Shown here in pieces: positions 46,404 to 58,841 of a stretch of DNA of 64,000 nucleotides (the first letter of the stretch is position 1; each line of letters opens with the position of its first letter). Position numbers and translations under genes: made by a program. The stretch is from Leuctra nigra. Taxonomy: Eukaryota; Arthropoda; Insecta; Plecoptera; Leuctridae. A model generated the notes under the pieces. It saw nothing but the letters and a program-made list of their open reading frames with translations, searched no databases and was not told where the DNA came from. The stretch covers positions 23,129,073-23,193,072 of the forward strand of contig OW203767.1 of the NCBI GenBank assembly GCA_934045905.1, written 5' to 3'.

Positions 46404-47952
46404 TTCTAATCCCGAATCTTTCAAAACTCTTATTATACTAGAGGGTCCGGTCATGTATAACATGACCAATGCGCACAAGTGAGGTATGCATAAATATTAA
46501 ATATAAAAAGACAGCAATATTTGTCAGCAGATTGTGCGTCGTTAATACACACGTTACGTAATTAACAGACCAAATGCCCAACAAAATACGTAAATGAGGT
46601 ACGAAGGAAGGCAATTTAATCATACCTATTATGGTTAATCAATTACATAAGTCTTCAAATGTAAACCATGACCATGAGTATTAGTAAGAAAATTAAGAAA
46701 ATGTATAGTGTCATAATGCGCCGTTAAAATATAGGTGAAGTTGATATCGTGACCCGATACACACGACATATTCTTTATTTGTGATACCAATTCATAGTTT
46801 GCACGTGACATCATCTCATTGTTGAGAGGCCATATTGGTGTAACGTGTCAGAACGGCTGTCAATCTGTGTTTCGGTATTGTGGTGATATAATGGTTACCT
46901 GTGCAATAAACTGCAGAAGAAATTCTTATGGGTATAAAACCAACTCATATACCAAATATCTTTGATTAACCGCTTATAATTAGCATTAATCGACTTGACA
47001 TCTGTAAAATGGTTGAAATTTACTTTTTTACATTGTTGATGAAAAACAAATGAAGCTCGTGCAAACTATGAAAGCATGGTGAGCTTCATTATATCCGTTT
47101 CTCTGAGGTCAGAGGTAGGTATAAGAGCGGAAGGTCATATGTTTTGGATTTCTCAGTGCACACTTTTGGAATGATAATCAAGCTCTATAAGTACCTACCA
47201 TTGGACTGATGTTAACAAATACAGTTATATTGAAGTATAGGTACCCTTACAGAAGGCCCATGTCACCATTACAAATATGATTGGATGAAGAATTCAGCTC
47301 AGAATTACTGGTTATTGAGATCACTTTAAGAATCATTAAAATTGACTTCCGCCCATCTGCCTCTAAGGTACCTATCAGTATGCAATGTAAAAATTTAAGC
47401 ATTGATGTTTAAAACATTACCAACAGTAACTTGACGTCGTTTACATGACTCAATACACACCACTCTTAGTAAATAAGAAACGAAGGAAAATTATTTCCCA
47501 AGAAAATGTATAATATAACTCCATCGACTTTGGTTTGATTATGTTCACGGCCTACGAAATTCAGAGCAAGAGAAAATAAGAAAAATAACATTTGAAGTTT
47601 CTTGCCGAGATGACGTTTTTAATGTCATGTGCTGGTTTAGACCGTATTAGTATCTTATTATGAATTTATTATAATAACAAAAGGATAAGGTGCTCGTCTT
47701 AGGTGAGTTTCGGTTATTAATTTATTCACAAAAGGCAGAAGATGTAATTTTAGACATGATGGCAATAAAACGCCTCCATCTTAGTTATAGTTTTCAATAA
47801 ATACCAATGTCAAATCGAAGCGCGCAACCGTTCCTGACAGACAGACAGACACACAGACAGAACTGGGTAACTATAAGTAACATATTATATTCGAAATATT
47901 TATTTTTACCTAACATGTCTATTCGGTTAGGAAATGTTAATCTTGGACTTGG
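46404..47952. other. Noncoding region downstream of BATH copy 4
   Basis: No gene recognised. A (CAGA)n microsatellite lies at 47837-47862. AATAAA on the minus strand at 47899-47904, about 50 nt past the stop codon of BATH copy 4, is a good poly(A) signal. Confidence 0.5.
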
Positions 47953-50900
47953 TTAAGAGGTCAATGTTTTACACACTGGACATAAGACACTCTCTATAAT
48001 CTTCAGAGCTTCTTCAGGACTTGCCTTCTTCATTTCCTTCCAGTCTTCAGTCTTCGAAACCGCGCCCATATTCCTGAAAAACAAACTCTTATTATATTTA
48101 GGTATATGGGTTGTGACATTTACGACATTTATGACATTTAATCGTGTGCTGCATGTTGCATAATATACTGGAAGTGCTAAGTGAATATTTTACAATTAAA
48201 ATATTGAAAACCACAAAAAACATAAAAAGCATACCCATACATTTAAAAAGTGGCTTGTCCGAATGTCTTCAAAATTTTACTAGTTATAGATAAATATGCT
48301 GTATGTATCTGAATCTATGATTTGAAAAATCAAAGAATTTTTTTTTATCCCTGTTGCAGAGGGTCAAACTGGAGTAATTTAAGGGTGTTTTTGCACCCCT
48401 AGTTTTACCTACTCTTTTTCTATAATCTGTGCAATTTTGAATACAATCGGTCAAGCCGTTCAGAAAAAAGGATAGGAGAGTAGGTACGCTCTTTTAAAAC
48501 ATTATTTCATCTAGTATTTCTTTGAACAAAACATTATTACAATGAACTTGATATTATAGATACATACTGGCGTATGAAGAGCTCAGCCTCTGTTCTCAGT
48601 TTGTCGGCATTGTACAAGGCGGCGTCGGATCTTATCTGAGTCACATTGTCGACGTTCATGATTTTCTTCAATGCTTCTGAGCAGACTACTTTCAAGTCAG
48701 GAATGTCGTACTGAAGAAATCACAGATTTTATTCAAAACAGGAAGGTGAGATCACAGAGGAGGCATATGATGATGATACCCTTTTATGTAACTGAATGTG
48801 TTATACTATACGATTGTATCCAACAGAGTACAATTCTCCACAAGTGGACTTACCAATTTTTAAAAGCAACCTTGTGCAATATAGTAGGAATTATTAGAGT
48901 AGTAATTTTTATAGTAGGAACTATTATGAAAAAATCACATACTACATATTAACTGAATAAATCCTTATCTAATCTGGGGCTAAATCAAATACATATTTGT
49001 TAAAAGTGGGCCAAATGGTTTCAATAGAGCTGTAAAATTTACCTGGTTTAACGTATCCTTTTAAATAGCTAAACCATGATTTTACTATACTGAGACAACT
49101 GTCTGCCAAATTTCTTATTTCTTACTATTTGCTTTTCATATTATTTTTATACTAGTTATATTTGTTTATTTATTATTTTATTGTTATAACAGAACAGTAG
49201 ATATATGTAAGTGTATTATTTGTATCTCGTGTATGTTTTATTTTTTTATATTTTATTCACACTGTGTGACTGAATTGGCAATTGCACCCAGCTTGAAGTT
49301 GATCATTTCTAGAACAATCTATCTGTCCAGTCAACCAGGTGATAGAAGACACTTGACAGATTTATCACACTGTCCTTGAGTACATTTCTAGAAAAAGATA
49401 AAACAGATATCAATAATGAGCCGTATAGGTACCTTCTCAGCAGCTTTCAATAGGTCCAGCAACAGATCCTTATTGAGCTCACTGTTGTCGTCCAAACTTC
49501 CCGAGTAGATGAATCTCAGCAATATTAACATCACCGCTACCTCGATGTCTTTAATGACAATCTCTCCACTCTTAGACTCCTTCATATCAGTTTTCAACAT
49601 GGCGGCGAAGACGGGACTGCGACTTGATAAGATGAGCTTGTGAGCTTTCAGGGATCCGCCGTTAACTTTCAGAGTGACGTCAGAGAACTCCTCGTCTTTC
49701 AGCAGTTGAAGATAATTGGCTGAGAGTGTCTGGAAGAAAATTCTTCAGATTATCAGAGATTATTTTGAATCTCTGTAAGGACATTCCAGTGAATCCACGT
49801 GACTAAAATAATGAAACACGACATTGGACGATTTTCCTCACTCTATAAGTGATTCTACAACCCGCTTGACCTTTTTCACCTTCAATATTTTCGTTTCGAA
49901 ATGTGTACGAAATATTGCTGTTGAATTGGAACCACCAAATATTACTCTAGAGACTTGCAAGTGAGCTCCTTGTCTTCGTTATGAATAGGAGACGGCAAAG
50001 CATTAGATTATTATGGTTTAACGGCGCGTCAACGACGAGGTTATATTGCGCACAGATTAGATTATTATCGTTTAACGGCGCGTAAACGAGGTTATATTGC
50101 GCACATTAATGTTTACTTTTAACTTTGTTGATCATAAATGGAGGACATGGGGAGGGGTCGACCTAACGGGATCGATCCGGGGGAGTCTGAAACTGGTGGG
50201 AAAGCCAGCACAGAATGGTGACAGACCGCGGGGGGGGGGGGGGGGGAGACTTCGGGCCGGTGGGACCCGATTTCAGGGGGATCACCATCTCGAGGGGGGA
50301 GGCCGGCCCGAGGGGCCCACGAATTTGGGGAGGGCATGGGACTAGGTCGACCCTGGACTGCACTTAGTTGGGACCACCACTCGTTATGTGAGGCGGCCCC
50401 TCTTCATAATATTTTGTGTACTTATTTATAATCACGCCATACACAATCCCTGAAAAAATTAAACATTTCTCGTGGCTAGTTTCTGAGATAATTTGAGTTT
50501 TCTCCCCCATGTTATCTTATGGCAGCTAAGTAAAATCGTGTCATTTTTAAGCTAAAATGAAGTTCTAATCTTTTTGTACCGTTAGATTTTAACAAAAACC
50601 TTTTTTTCTGGTAGATATATGGACATAATATCAGGAAAAAAATTGAAAACAATACCATCGTGTGCTATTTTAAAAGTTATTAACTAAATTCGAAATTATT
50701 TCCTATACCTCCAATGTTTAGGTTTTGATCATTCTCAAAATACAGAAGTGTCTCAAAAGACACTTAACATGGGAGGTATAGGAAAATCATTTCGAATTTG
50801 GTTAATAACTTTTAAAATAGCACACGATGGTATTGTTTTCAATTTTTTTCCTGAAAGTATGTCCATATGTCTACCAGAAAAAAAGTTTTTTGTTAAAATC

Positions 50901-52062
50901 TAACGGTACAAAAAGATTAGAACTCCATTTTAGCTTAAAAATGACACGATTTTACTGGCTGCCATAAGATAACATGGGGGAGAAAACTCAAATTATCTCA
51001 GAAACTAGACACGAGAAGTGTTTAATTTTTTCAGGGATTGTGTATGGCGTGGTTATCAATAAAACAAATTTATTTCTATACCTACCCTGGCTACAGGCAA
51101 TACTTGAAGATTCCTCGTTGAAAAACCCCGTGCGAACCGAGAATTATTGCAATAAAAATGTTAAGAAAGCCCTTGGAAGATATCTTCGTACTTCCTATTT
51201 ATAGGTATTTATGTCAAGTTTCAGCTTTCTATGTATTCGCCAATTCACTTATCCAGACTGATTTTGTAATTTGTGTAAAGTGATGTATTGATTCGCGTAT
51301 TTATTTAGTTTGTAACTCAGTAGGCACATAGTGTTGGAGACTGGAGTTTACCCCATCCCCATTGCCAGCAAATGAATCATATTACATTTTAAAATAATAA
51401 ATTCACAAATAAATAGATATCTGAACAATAACTTTGAACTCATTGTTCGGTTACCGTCGTAAACGAGCAACGAACGGTAAAATGCCGTCAAAACATTTCT
51501 TGGTTACCTAAATCGTATTATCTCAATTTGGTTATTTTGCAGTCCCAATTCTTGATAACCAATTAACTGATATTTTTGTAACACTTACCGGTGAGTGGTC
51601 AGAATTATTCTTCATCCTCTCATCAACCCCAACGTGCCAGATTGTACACTCAAACTTGGCTTTAATTCTGTCATTGTGGGAATGCACGTTCACAAGAAAT
51701 CCCCAGCCTCGATCTTGCTTGAAAGTATCAGCACGAATCATTATTTCATGTTTTTGCTCGGCGCCATTGTATTCATACTTCAACAAGAGTTTGCCATGGG
51801 GAAAAGAATTATATCTTGCTAGGACCTGAAAGTACAGACTCCATTGCTTCGTGGCATTATTATCAATTGCTTTCATAGTCAGACATGACTGTAAGTTGCC
51901 TATATTGAATGGACTAGATTTGAGTGTGTTCTTCTCAAATGTCTTGTCAACTTTCCATGTGACAGAATATTTCTTCACGACGCATTCTGTGCTGCACCAA
52001 TCAGGACACTGAACTTGTGTCGGTTCTTCAACTTTTAAATACTCAAATTGAGAAAACGACAT
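47953..52062 (-). CDS. BATH copy 4: MATH-BTB (SPOP-like) protein, 344 aa
   Basis: Exons on the minus strand: 51589-52062 (MATH; donor CCG|GTAAGT), 49433-49729 (BTB), 48568-48710 (BACK/3-box) and 47953-48073 (stop TAA). The start is the ATG at 52062; the reading frame is open a little further up but without an ATG. Cysteines at 19, 23 and 27 (QCPDWCSTECVVKK) precede MATH, which keeps RGWGF. BTB has KAHKLILSSRSPVF and FIYSG. The tail is the shortest of the four and stops soon after LCPVCK, lacking the extra residues of copies 1 to 3. The CUL3-adaptor role is inferred from the family. The MATH-BTB intron holds a GC-rich repeat and a 650-bp palindrome. A poly(A) signal lies about 50 nt past the stop. 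Confidence 0.9.
50001..50360 (+). repeat. GC-rich SINE-like repeat, third copy, with a duplicated head
   Basis: GGTTTAACGGCGCGTCAACG, then GAGGTTATATTGCGCAC, appears twice in tandem (50013-50053 and 50068-50104). The body follows with a G17 run at 50230-50246 and GGGGGATCACCATCTCGAGG. It lies in the MATH-BTB intron of BATH copy 4. Confidence 0.65.
50413..51068. mobile_element. 656-bp palindromic element in a BATH copy 4 intron
   Basis: The arm from ATCACGCCATACACAATCCC through TAGCACACGATGG-type words is mirrored to GGGATTGTGTATGGCGTGG. Arms are about 280 bp around a spacer near 50720-50770. No coding sequence. Confidence 0.85.
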
Positions 52063-54996
52063 GTTTCCACAGCTCACAGTCCGTTGAATATTAAATTCTT
52101 ACGAGATATTCAATGGTATAACTAAGTATAACTGCCTTATAAGATCAGCACGCACTTGTCACCATCGCTAGCCGATCACTGTAGGTGTAGGTATTTGTAA
52201 AAGTGATAAATGAGAGATAATTATAATTGATCATAATTATCTTATCACTGATCTTATTATACTATCAGAAATGGTGTCACGCCCACACTCAAATGTCTAT
52301 CAAAATTGGCACATGATCTTGTTAACCTAAAGGACATTTCTCATCATTTTGTGTAGGTGACAAATCCAACTGTAACAAACTACTCATGTCGAATTCATTA
52401 AAATTAAATAGAAAACGTATCATATTCGAATATTTATTTAATATTGACTTCTTACATTTAATCCATACGGCAATCGATCCTATATATAGTCAACACTCTT
52501 CCTTGATAATTGACGTTATTTTCTTGTACACTCAACAAAAGATAAAACGGTAAGGTGCCGATACCAGTGAGCGGACACTCTTAATTCCCTTATGGGGAAT
52601 AATAAGGAAACAACTGTATTTTTGTTGTTTCAAGGTTTCCTATACCTTACTTATGTAAAGAAATAATTCAAACAACAAAATTCATATAGAAAAATCTTAC
52701 ATTATGTATGTTATCTTCAATAAGATGTATTTTTATTGTTTGAAAAATCGGTAACCAGTGACGGGTATACCAGTGCTTAGGTTTCCTAAGGAAACCTTCA
52801 AAAAATTAATGTGCAACGCAACAAAACGCACAAAACGCAAAATTTTTATCATCCTAAATCATCAATATTATTTTGTTTCTGTATCTTTTTCACATTTCTT
52901 AATGGATAACCATTATAAAAGTGCATACCTATTGTACTAAAAGTGATGACTGATTGCTTTTTCGTCACCAACACTTGATTCATTGTCTCTTCATCCGAAA
53001 CAGAAAAGTACCAACGATTCACGCGAACAAAACTCACTTTTTCACAATTTCCAGCAATTCCACTTTTATTCAACTCTTCCATAGAATCAAGCTCAACAGA
53101 AAGTACGTCAGCTATTTTTAATCGACTCCGAATTCGTCATCGAAGCGCGAAATAAAAATCGTTCTATTTAAATTTTAAATTAGGAATTATCGAAGTCGTT
53201 GGCTGAATTGTGACCCTCGGAAGCGACAAGTGGAATCAATTAGAAGATTTTCCCCGATCTTTTGTTCCAATCAATTCAGACTAATCGGCACTTTTTATAC
53301 GTTCTCTCGATGAAAATTGTGACAAAAAAATGATGCGTTTGGTTTTTCAGAGCGAATCGTTTAGTCTTTTCCCGTATCATTGCCTCTGGAGTTGAATAAA
53401 TTGAATTGAAGAACGATTATTTCAACTGACAAAAGAAGCTGATTGGGTTAATCAAGATTGATGGAGGGGTAGGGGGGAGGAATGAGGAGGGGTGGGGTTT
53501 AGGGGATGTCTGTATAAAATAGATAATTTGTTGGAGAGGATATCTATAGTGTACTAAGTAATTTTGCAACTTTATCTAAGTTTTGTGAATGATTGTAATG
53601 TGTGGAACGGATTAAGACCGTAATGACTGAGGTTTTTCGTGGTTTCCCTCAGTCGAGAGACAAATTATGGGAAGGTTCCCTATTAACAGGCCACGACCAT
53701 TCCTTCCCACATGTCCATCATGCCTGTTCAAGTTAACATCGTCATCTTCTCATTATCATCATCTGATTATTGTATATACCCAGATTAAAGAATAGTATGA
53801 TATGTAACATTTTCCCACACATTTTACAAAGAAGTAAGCTAGTTTACTTGTAACACAAGTACCATAAAGAACATAAAAAATTAAAAAATTTCAAAATGAC
53901 AAGCTTTCAATTTTGTTTTATTAAGGTACACTCGGCACAACAAAAATTGATATTTGAACAAATTTAAATGACTGCTGATCATGTTCATTACCAATCATAG
54001 CTTGTTATTATCATTGAAATGAGAGGTCACCTACTAGAGTGAGACAAGGAGATCGCTTGGACTGACTTATGATGGTGCAATCTAACATTTTTCAGTCAAT
54101 CAGATTTATTGAACGAACAATTTTAGTTGTGCCAACTGTACATTATTGTATTTTTAATAAACTTAATTTTACCTTTTCTGTCTGTTCTTTCCACGTTTAT
54201 GCGTTCAGGCCTTACGTGTTCTACTAAGATCAAATCGATTAGACTGAAAAATGCTTTTGCTGAAATCTATTGATATAAATTGCAAGGGATTCTTTACAAT
54301 ATTTTAATAAATGAAGCCAATCATAATAGTAAAAGTGAACAGCCAAACTAATATATTCCATTAATAACGACACTGTATAACCACATTATTTCAAGTCATT
54401 CTCATTTACTCCCCAATCGTTTAAAAATGTCTGCGATGAAGGGTGCAATACACACCCAGCGTGCACTAATCCACTAAGAGCGCGGCATAAGTAACAGCCC
54501 TCGCAATACCACCCCCTGCCTTGCGGTACCAGTCACTCATAGATGGCGCTGACTTCATTACCTAATGACGGCTCGAGACGGTCACGTGTTGGTTAGTGTT
54601 GATACTTAGTCTGAGTTGTCTTTGCGGGGCGCTTTTAAAACCATCGCCGTTAGCAGCTTTGTAAGTAAAACATGAAGTTGAGAGTTGTTTATAGCGTATG
54701 ATATTGTTACTTTTTCAGGAAAGAAGAAACAAAATTGGATTGGTAGAATCTTGAAAATCAATGAAACAAACCTTAAATCAAATAGAATGTAAGTGTAAAA
54801 AATAATGTGGTCAAAAGGTTTAGAGCAGTGGTTCGATTGCTGCCCAAAATTAACACATTTTGAAAAGACATTCTCTCATTGTGAAGAAAACTCAAATCCA
54901 TGGTATATCTTATTGTCCAATTAAAAAGAAATTGTAAAAATTCACACACGTCCCCCCCCCCCCTCCCCCCTTATTGTTTCGTATGTAAACTTGTTA
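52063..54996. other. Noncoding region upstream of BATH copy 4
   Basis: No gene recognised. A fragment of the dispersed repeat also at 5960-6120 lies at 53630-53760 (GGGAAGGTTCCCTATTAACA). A 12-C tract is at 54952-54963. The promoter of copy 4 should lie near 52063-52200. Confidence 0.5.
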
Positions 54997-56859
54997 CCAT
55001 AAAAAACACTCCGTGTAAAAATACCAGCCAAGTCTCTTCAACTAAAAAAAAATATATAAAATCTAAAAATTCTGCACCGAAAAGTAGTGATATCAAAAAA
55101 TGAGCCAAGTCAAAACTTTATTTGAAAATCAAAAAATACTTGGCGCATCGTGTATATAAATAGCTTAGAAGTATAGGCCAGATATAAAATATACATCAAA
55201 TATACATATATAGTATACCTATAATGCCCTAAAAAAACGATGCGCCAAGTATTTTTTGATTTTCAAATAAAGTTTTGACTTGGCTCATTTTTTGATATCA
55301 CTACTTTTCAGTGCAGAATTTTTAGATTTCATATATTTTTTTTAGTTGAAGAGACTTTGCTGGTATTTTTACACGGAGTGTTTTTTATGGGGATATCACT
55401 CCTTTTTTTAGTTTATTCTTAAAATTTGTGACACAAATCGAATGAACAATTTTTAAGTCATGTAAAAAAAATCACAATTTACAATTTGGTTACTACTTAT
55501 AAAAAATCTGCTATATATTTGCTTAAATGGTCTTTTATGAAGAATAGCAAAGTTATCATTCCAATCGGTCAACCCAGTTCCGAGATGTGGCAACACTTCG
55601 GTTGTCAATATGGCTGCTGAACTTAATGCACTGCTACATAGAATTTATATCTACAATTAATGTGTAATATTTTAAGCTTTCTGAATATGTATACATTGTA
55701 TAGAATGGGGATTATAATTTTTTAAAATTTGAATGACGTCATTTCCGGGCTCATAAACAGGAAAATTCTAGTTTGACTGTTCCTATTCCATAGAGAATAG
55801 AGATGTCCTTCCGAATCGTTGAGCACTAGATTCGTACCGATCAGACTACCAGTTTTCGAGATACGACGATACTTCCGGTTTCAAAATGGCGGCTGAAATC
55901 TCTGACTCTTTGAATTTTAATTTAAACATGATTACATCTTATTATAAGCTGTCTCAAATAGTATTTATTGTATCAAAATGTAAATTTGTGAGTTTTTTAA
56001 AATGTGTGACGTCATTTCCGGTTTTGGTATAGGAAACTGCAAATATAACTGATGATATAACATAAAGGTAACCGTCTAAATCGTTTAGCGCTGGTTTCGT
56101 TCAAATCTGTTTAGCCGTTTTTGAGATATGATGTCACTTCCGGTTTCAAAATGGCGGCTTCCAGTTGGTTTTATAACAAGTCAAATGAGATATCAGAAGT
56201 ACATACGATATCATATATCATACATACGATAATATCAAAATAATCGGATCAACCTTTGTTGCCGAAATACTAATCGAAGTATTTCAAATTTTATGACGTC
56301 ATTTCCGGTTTCGTTAACATAATTTTTAGTCTTTTGTTAATGATAACCTATAAAGTTGACCGTCTGAATCGTTTGGCGTAAATTTCGTTCTAATCGGTCC
56401 AGCCGTTGAGGAGATATAACGTCACTTCCGGTTTTAAAATGGCGGCACAAAAAAAGTCAAGGGGGCGAGGGCAAATCAGACGCCAAAAGTGCACACGTGG
56501 TAAAAATTTGAAATCAATCGGTTCAGCCGTTTAGGCTGTTACCTGTTTACCAGATTTTAGCTCCACCCTACTACTACTACTGAGATTATTATTATGAAAA
56601 CCGCCCTAAAACACTGTTTTCACTGCCCTATAGCTCGCAAAGGGCGTAACCTATTGTTCCCAAATTTGGTATATGTGGTGGGGTGGGCCATAGCTCGAAA
56701 TTAAGATATTTCGCAACAATGTGAGATTTTCAAATTGTATGATCCAGTAGGCCGAAAATGCCACTTTGATGCTTACAGTAAAAGTGGGTTTGCTCCAGCC
56801 TTTATATGAGAGTGTGCGCGCCGTACGACTTGGCTGGCGTGGAGCGACCGCTCCACTAG
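54997..56859 (+). mobile_element. Helitron-like family A, copy A4, the most complete
   Basis: It starts near 54997 (ACCATAAAAAACACTCCGTG) with a 394-bp hairpin to 55390. Tandem units follow at 55734-56447, with TGACGTCATTTCCGG and ACTTCCGGTTTCAAAATGGC alternating every 120-165 bp. A middle block (TAGCTCCACCCTACTA; GCTCGCAAAGGGCGTAACC; TTAAGATATTTCGCAACAAT) leads to the terminal hairpin GTGGAGCGACCGCTCCAC and CTAG at 56856-56859. No protein is encoded. It is the best reference for the family in this window. Confidence 0.75.
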
Positions 56860-56957
56860 ATTCCTAAATAAAATCGTATACGGTGCCAATATGAAAAATA
56901 ACAGATTATAATTTGGCATTCTTTTTGAGTCATGGCTGGACCTTAATTCCTCTAAGG

Positions 56958-58402
56958 CAGGGGCTGGATTCACGAAAAGTATTATCTGCTAATACGTATT
57001 CTTTTGATTTAATACCAAAAACACCATGTTAAATGAAAGATAATACCAAAGAAAGTACGTACCCATAAAAAAACACTCCGTGTAAAAATACAGCCAAGTC
57101 TCTTCAACTAAAAAAAAATTATGAAATCTAAAAATTCTGCACTGAAACGTAGTGATATCAAAAAATGAGCCAAGTCAAAACTTTTGAATTTTGAAACCGG
57201 AAGTGACGTCATATCTCAAAAGCTGCTTAACCGATCGGAACGAAATTTGCGCCAATCGATTCAGACGGTCCACTATAAGAAATAACAATAGTGAAATTAA
57301 AGTTTTCTAATTACTGAAACCGGAAATGACGTCATAGTTTAGCGAAATCTGCCTAAATTCACTTCCCTTTATATAAAAACCAACTACATATTCAGAAGGC
57401 TTATAATGAAATATTAGTATTTATATACATATATATACAATGTGTAAGAGCTTTCAGCCGCCATTTTGAAAACAGGAAGTGATGCCATATCTCGAAAACG
57501 GCTGGACCTATTGGAACGATGCTTTGGCAATTCTTCATGGCATATCACTTTAAGTTTATATTTAGCTCCAAACAATATTTTTTTAGTAACTTATTCGGAA
57601 ATGGCGTATTTTTTTAAAGGAATTAGCCATTGTTGCCCTAATAAGTTTTACAAGTTGTGTAAATAAACTAAAAAAATAAGTGATATCCCCATAAAAAACA
57701 CTCCGTGTAAAAAAACAGCCAAGTCTCTTCAACTAAAAAAAAAATTATGAAATCTAAAAATTCTGCACTGAAACGTAGTGATATCAAAAAATGAGCCAAG
57801 TCAAAACTTTATTTGAAAATTAAAATATACTTGGCGCATCGTTTTTTTAGCGCATTGTAGGTATAGGTACTATAAGTATATGTATTTATATCTAGCCTAT
57901 ACTTCTAAGCTATTTATATACACGATGCGCCAAGTATTTTTTAATTTTCAAATAAAGTTTTGACTTGGCTCATTTTTTGATATCACTACGTTTCAGTGCA
58001 GAATTTTTAGATTTCATATTTATTTTTTTTAGTTGAAGAGACTTGGCTGTTTTTTTACACGGAGTGTTTTTTATGGGTTATTATTATTATAATCATCTGA
58101 AGAAAGCCGTACAATTTCACGGTTTTCACGGCCCTCTAGTTCGCAAAGGGCGTAACCTATTGCTCCCAAATTTGGTATATGTTGTAGGGTGGGCCATAGC
58201 TCGAAATTAAGATATTTCGCAACAATGTGAGATTTTCCAATTTTGAGATCCAGTAGGCCGAAAATGCCACTTTGATGCTTACAGTAAAAGTGGGTTGCTC
58301 CAGCCTTTTTATATGAGAGTGTGCGCGCCGTACGACTTGGCTGGCGTGGAGCGACCGCTCCACTAGATTAGGAGATAATACTTTTTGTGAATCTGGCCCC
58401 TG
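56958..58402. mobile_element. Inverted-repeat element with CAGGGGC ends, containing a rearranged family A copy (A5)
   Basis: CAGGGGCTGGATTCACGAAA and AGTATTATCTGCT at the left are mirrored by AGATAATACTTTTTGTGAATC and TGGCCCCTG at the right, as in hAT-like MITEs. The flanks do not match, so no target duplication is seen. Inside, 57062-58366 is family A: half a hairpin (57062-57185), minus-oriented units (57190-57500), a whole hairpin (57688-58076) and a plus-oriented CTAG end at 58363. Confidence 0.65.
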
Positions 58403-58637
58403 GACATTAGATTGTTGGACTACATTGGGAAGGGGAATTTTATACTGGACGGTGGTGAAAGGGGGAATGGAACAAAAAATGTTATGAGATTGCTAATCTG
58501 TAATTGCTCAACTTGCACCCTTTTCATCAATCTTTTACCGGGCATTAATTTAAGAAGACATTTATTTGTATTTTTCGATTCCAAAGACCGCAAACATTGA
58601 CTTAAATAGGTATATCTTGTTACCTGTGCGTGGGAAT

Positions 58638-58700
58638 CTAGTGGAGCGGTCGCTCCATTCAGCCAAGTCGTACAGTGCGCACTCTCCCACACAATACCGT
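58638..58700 (-). repeat. Family A 3'-end fragment (A6)
   Basis: The terminal hairpin GTGGAGCGACCGCTCCAC-type plus CTAG (minus sense) is followed by about 45 bp of subterminal sequence and then unrelated DNA. Confidence 0.6.
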
Positions 58701-58841
58701 TAAAATTTACACTAACACTAACTGGTATTAATTAAAAGCCGCGATATTTCTCCGACAAGTATACGGTCGATCTCCTCAGGCTAGACTGACAAGACAACAA
58801 GACAGCACAAAAACAAAACAAATGTAACTGACCTAATTGGC

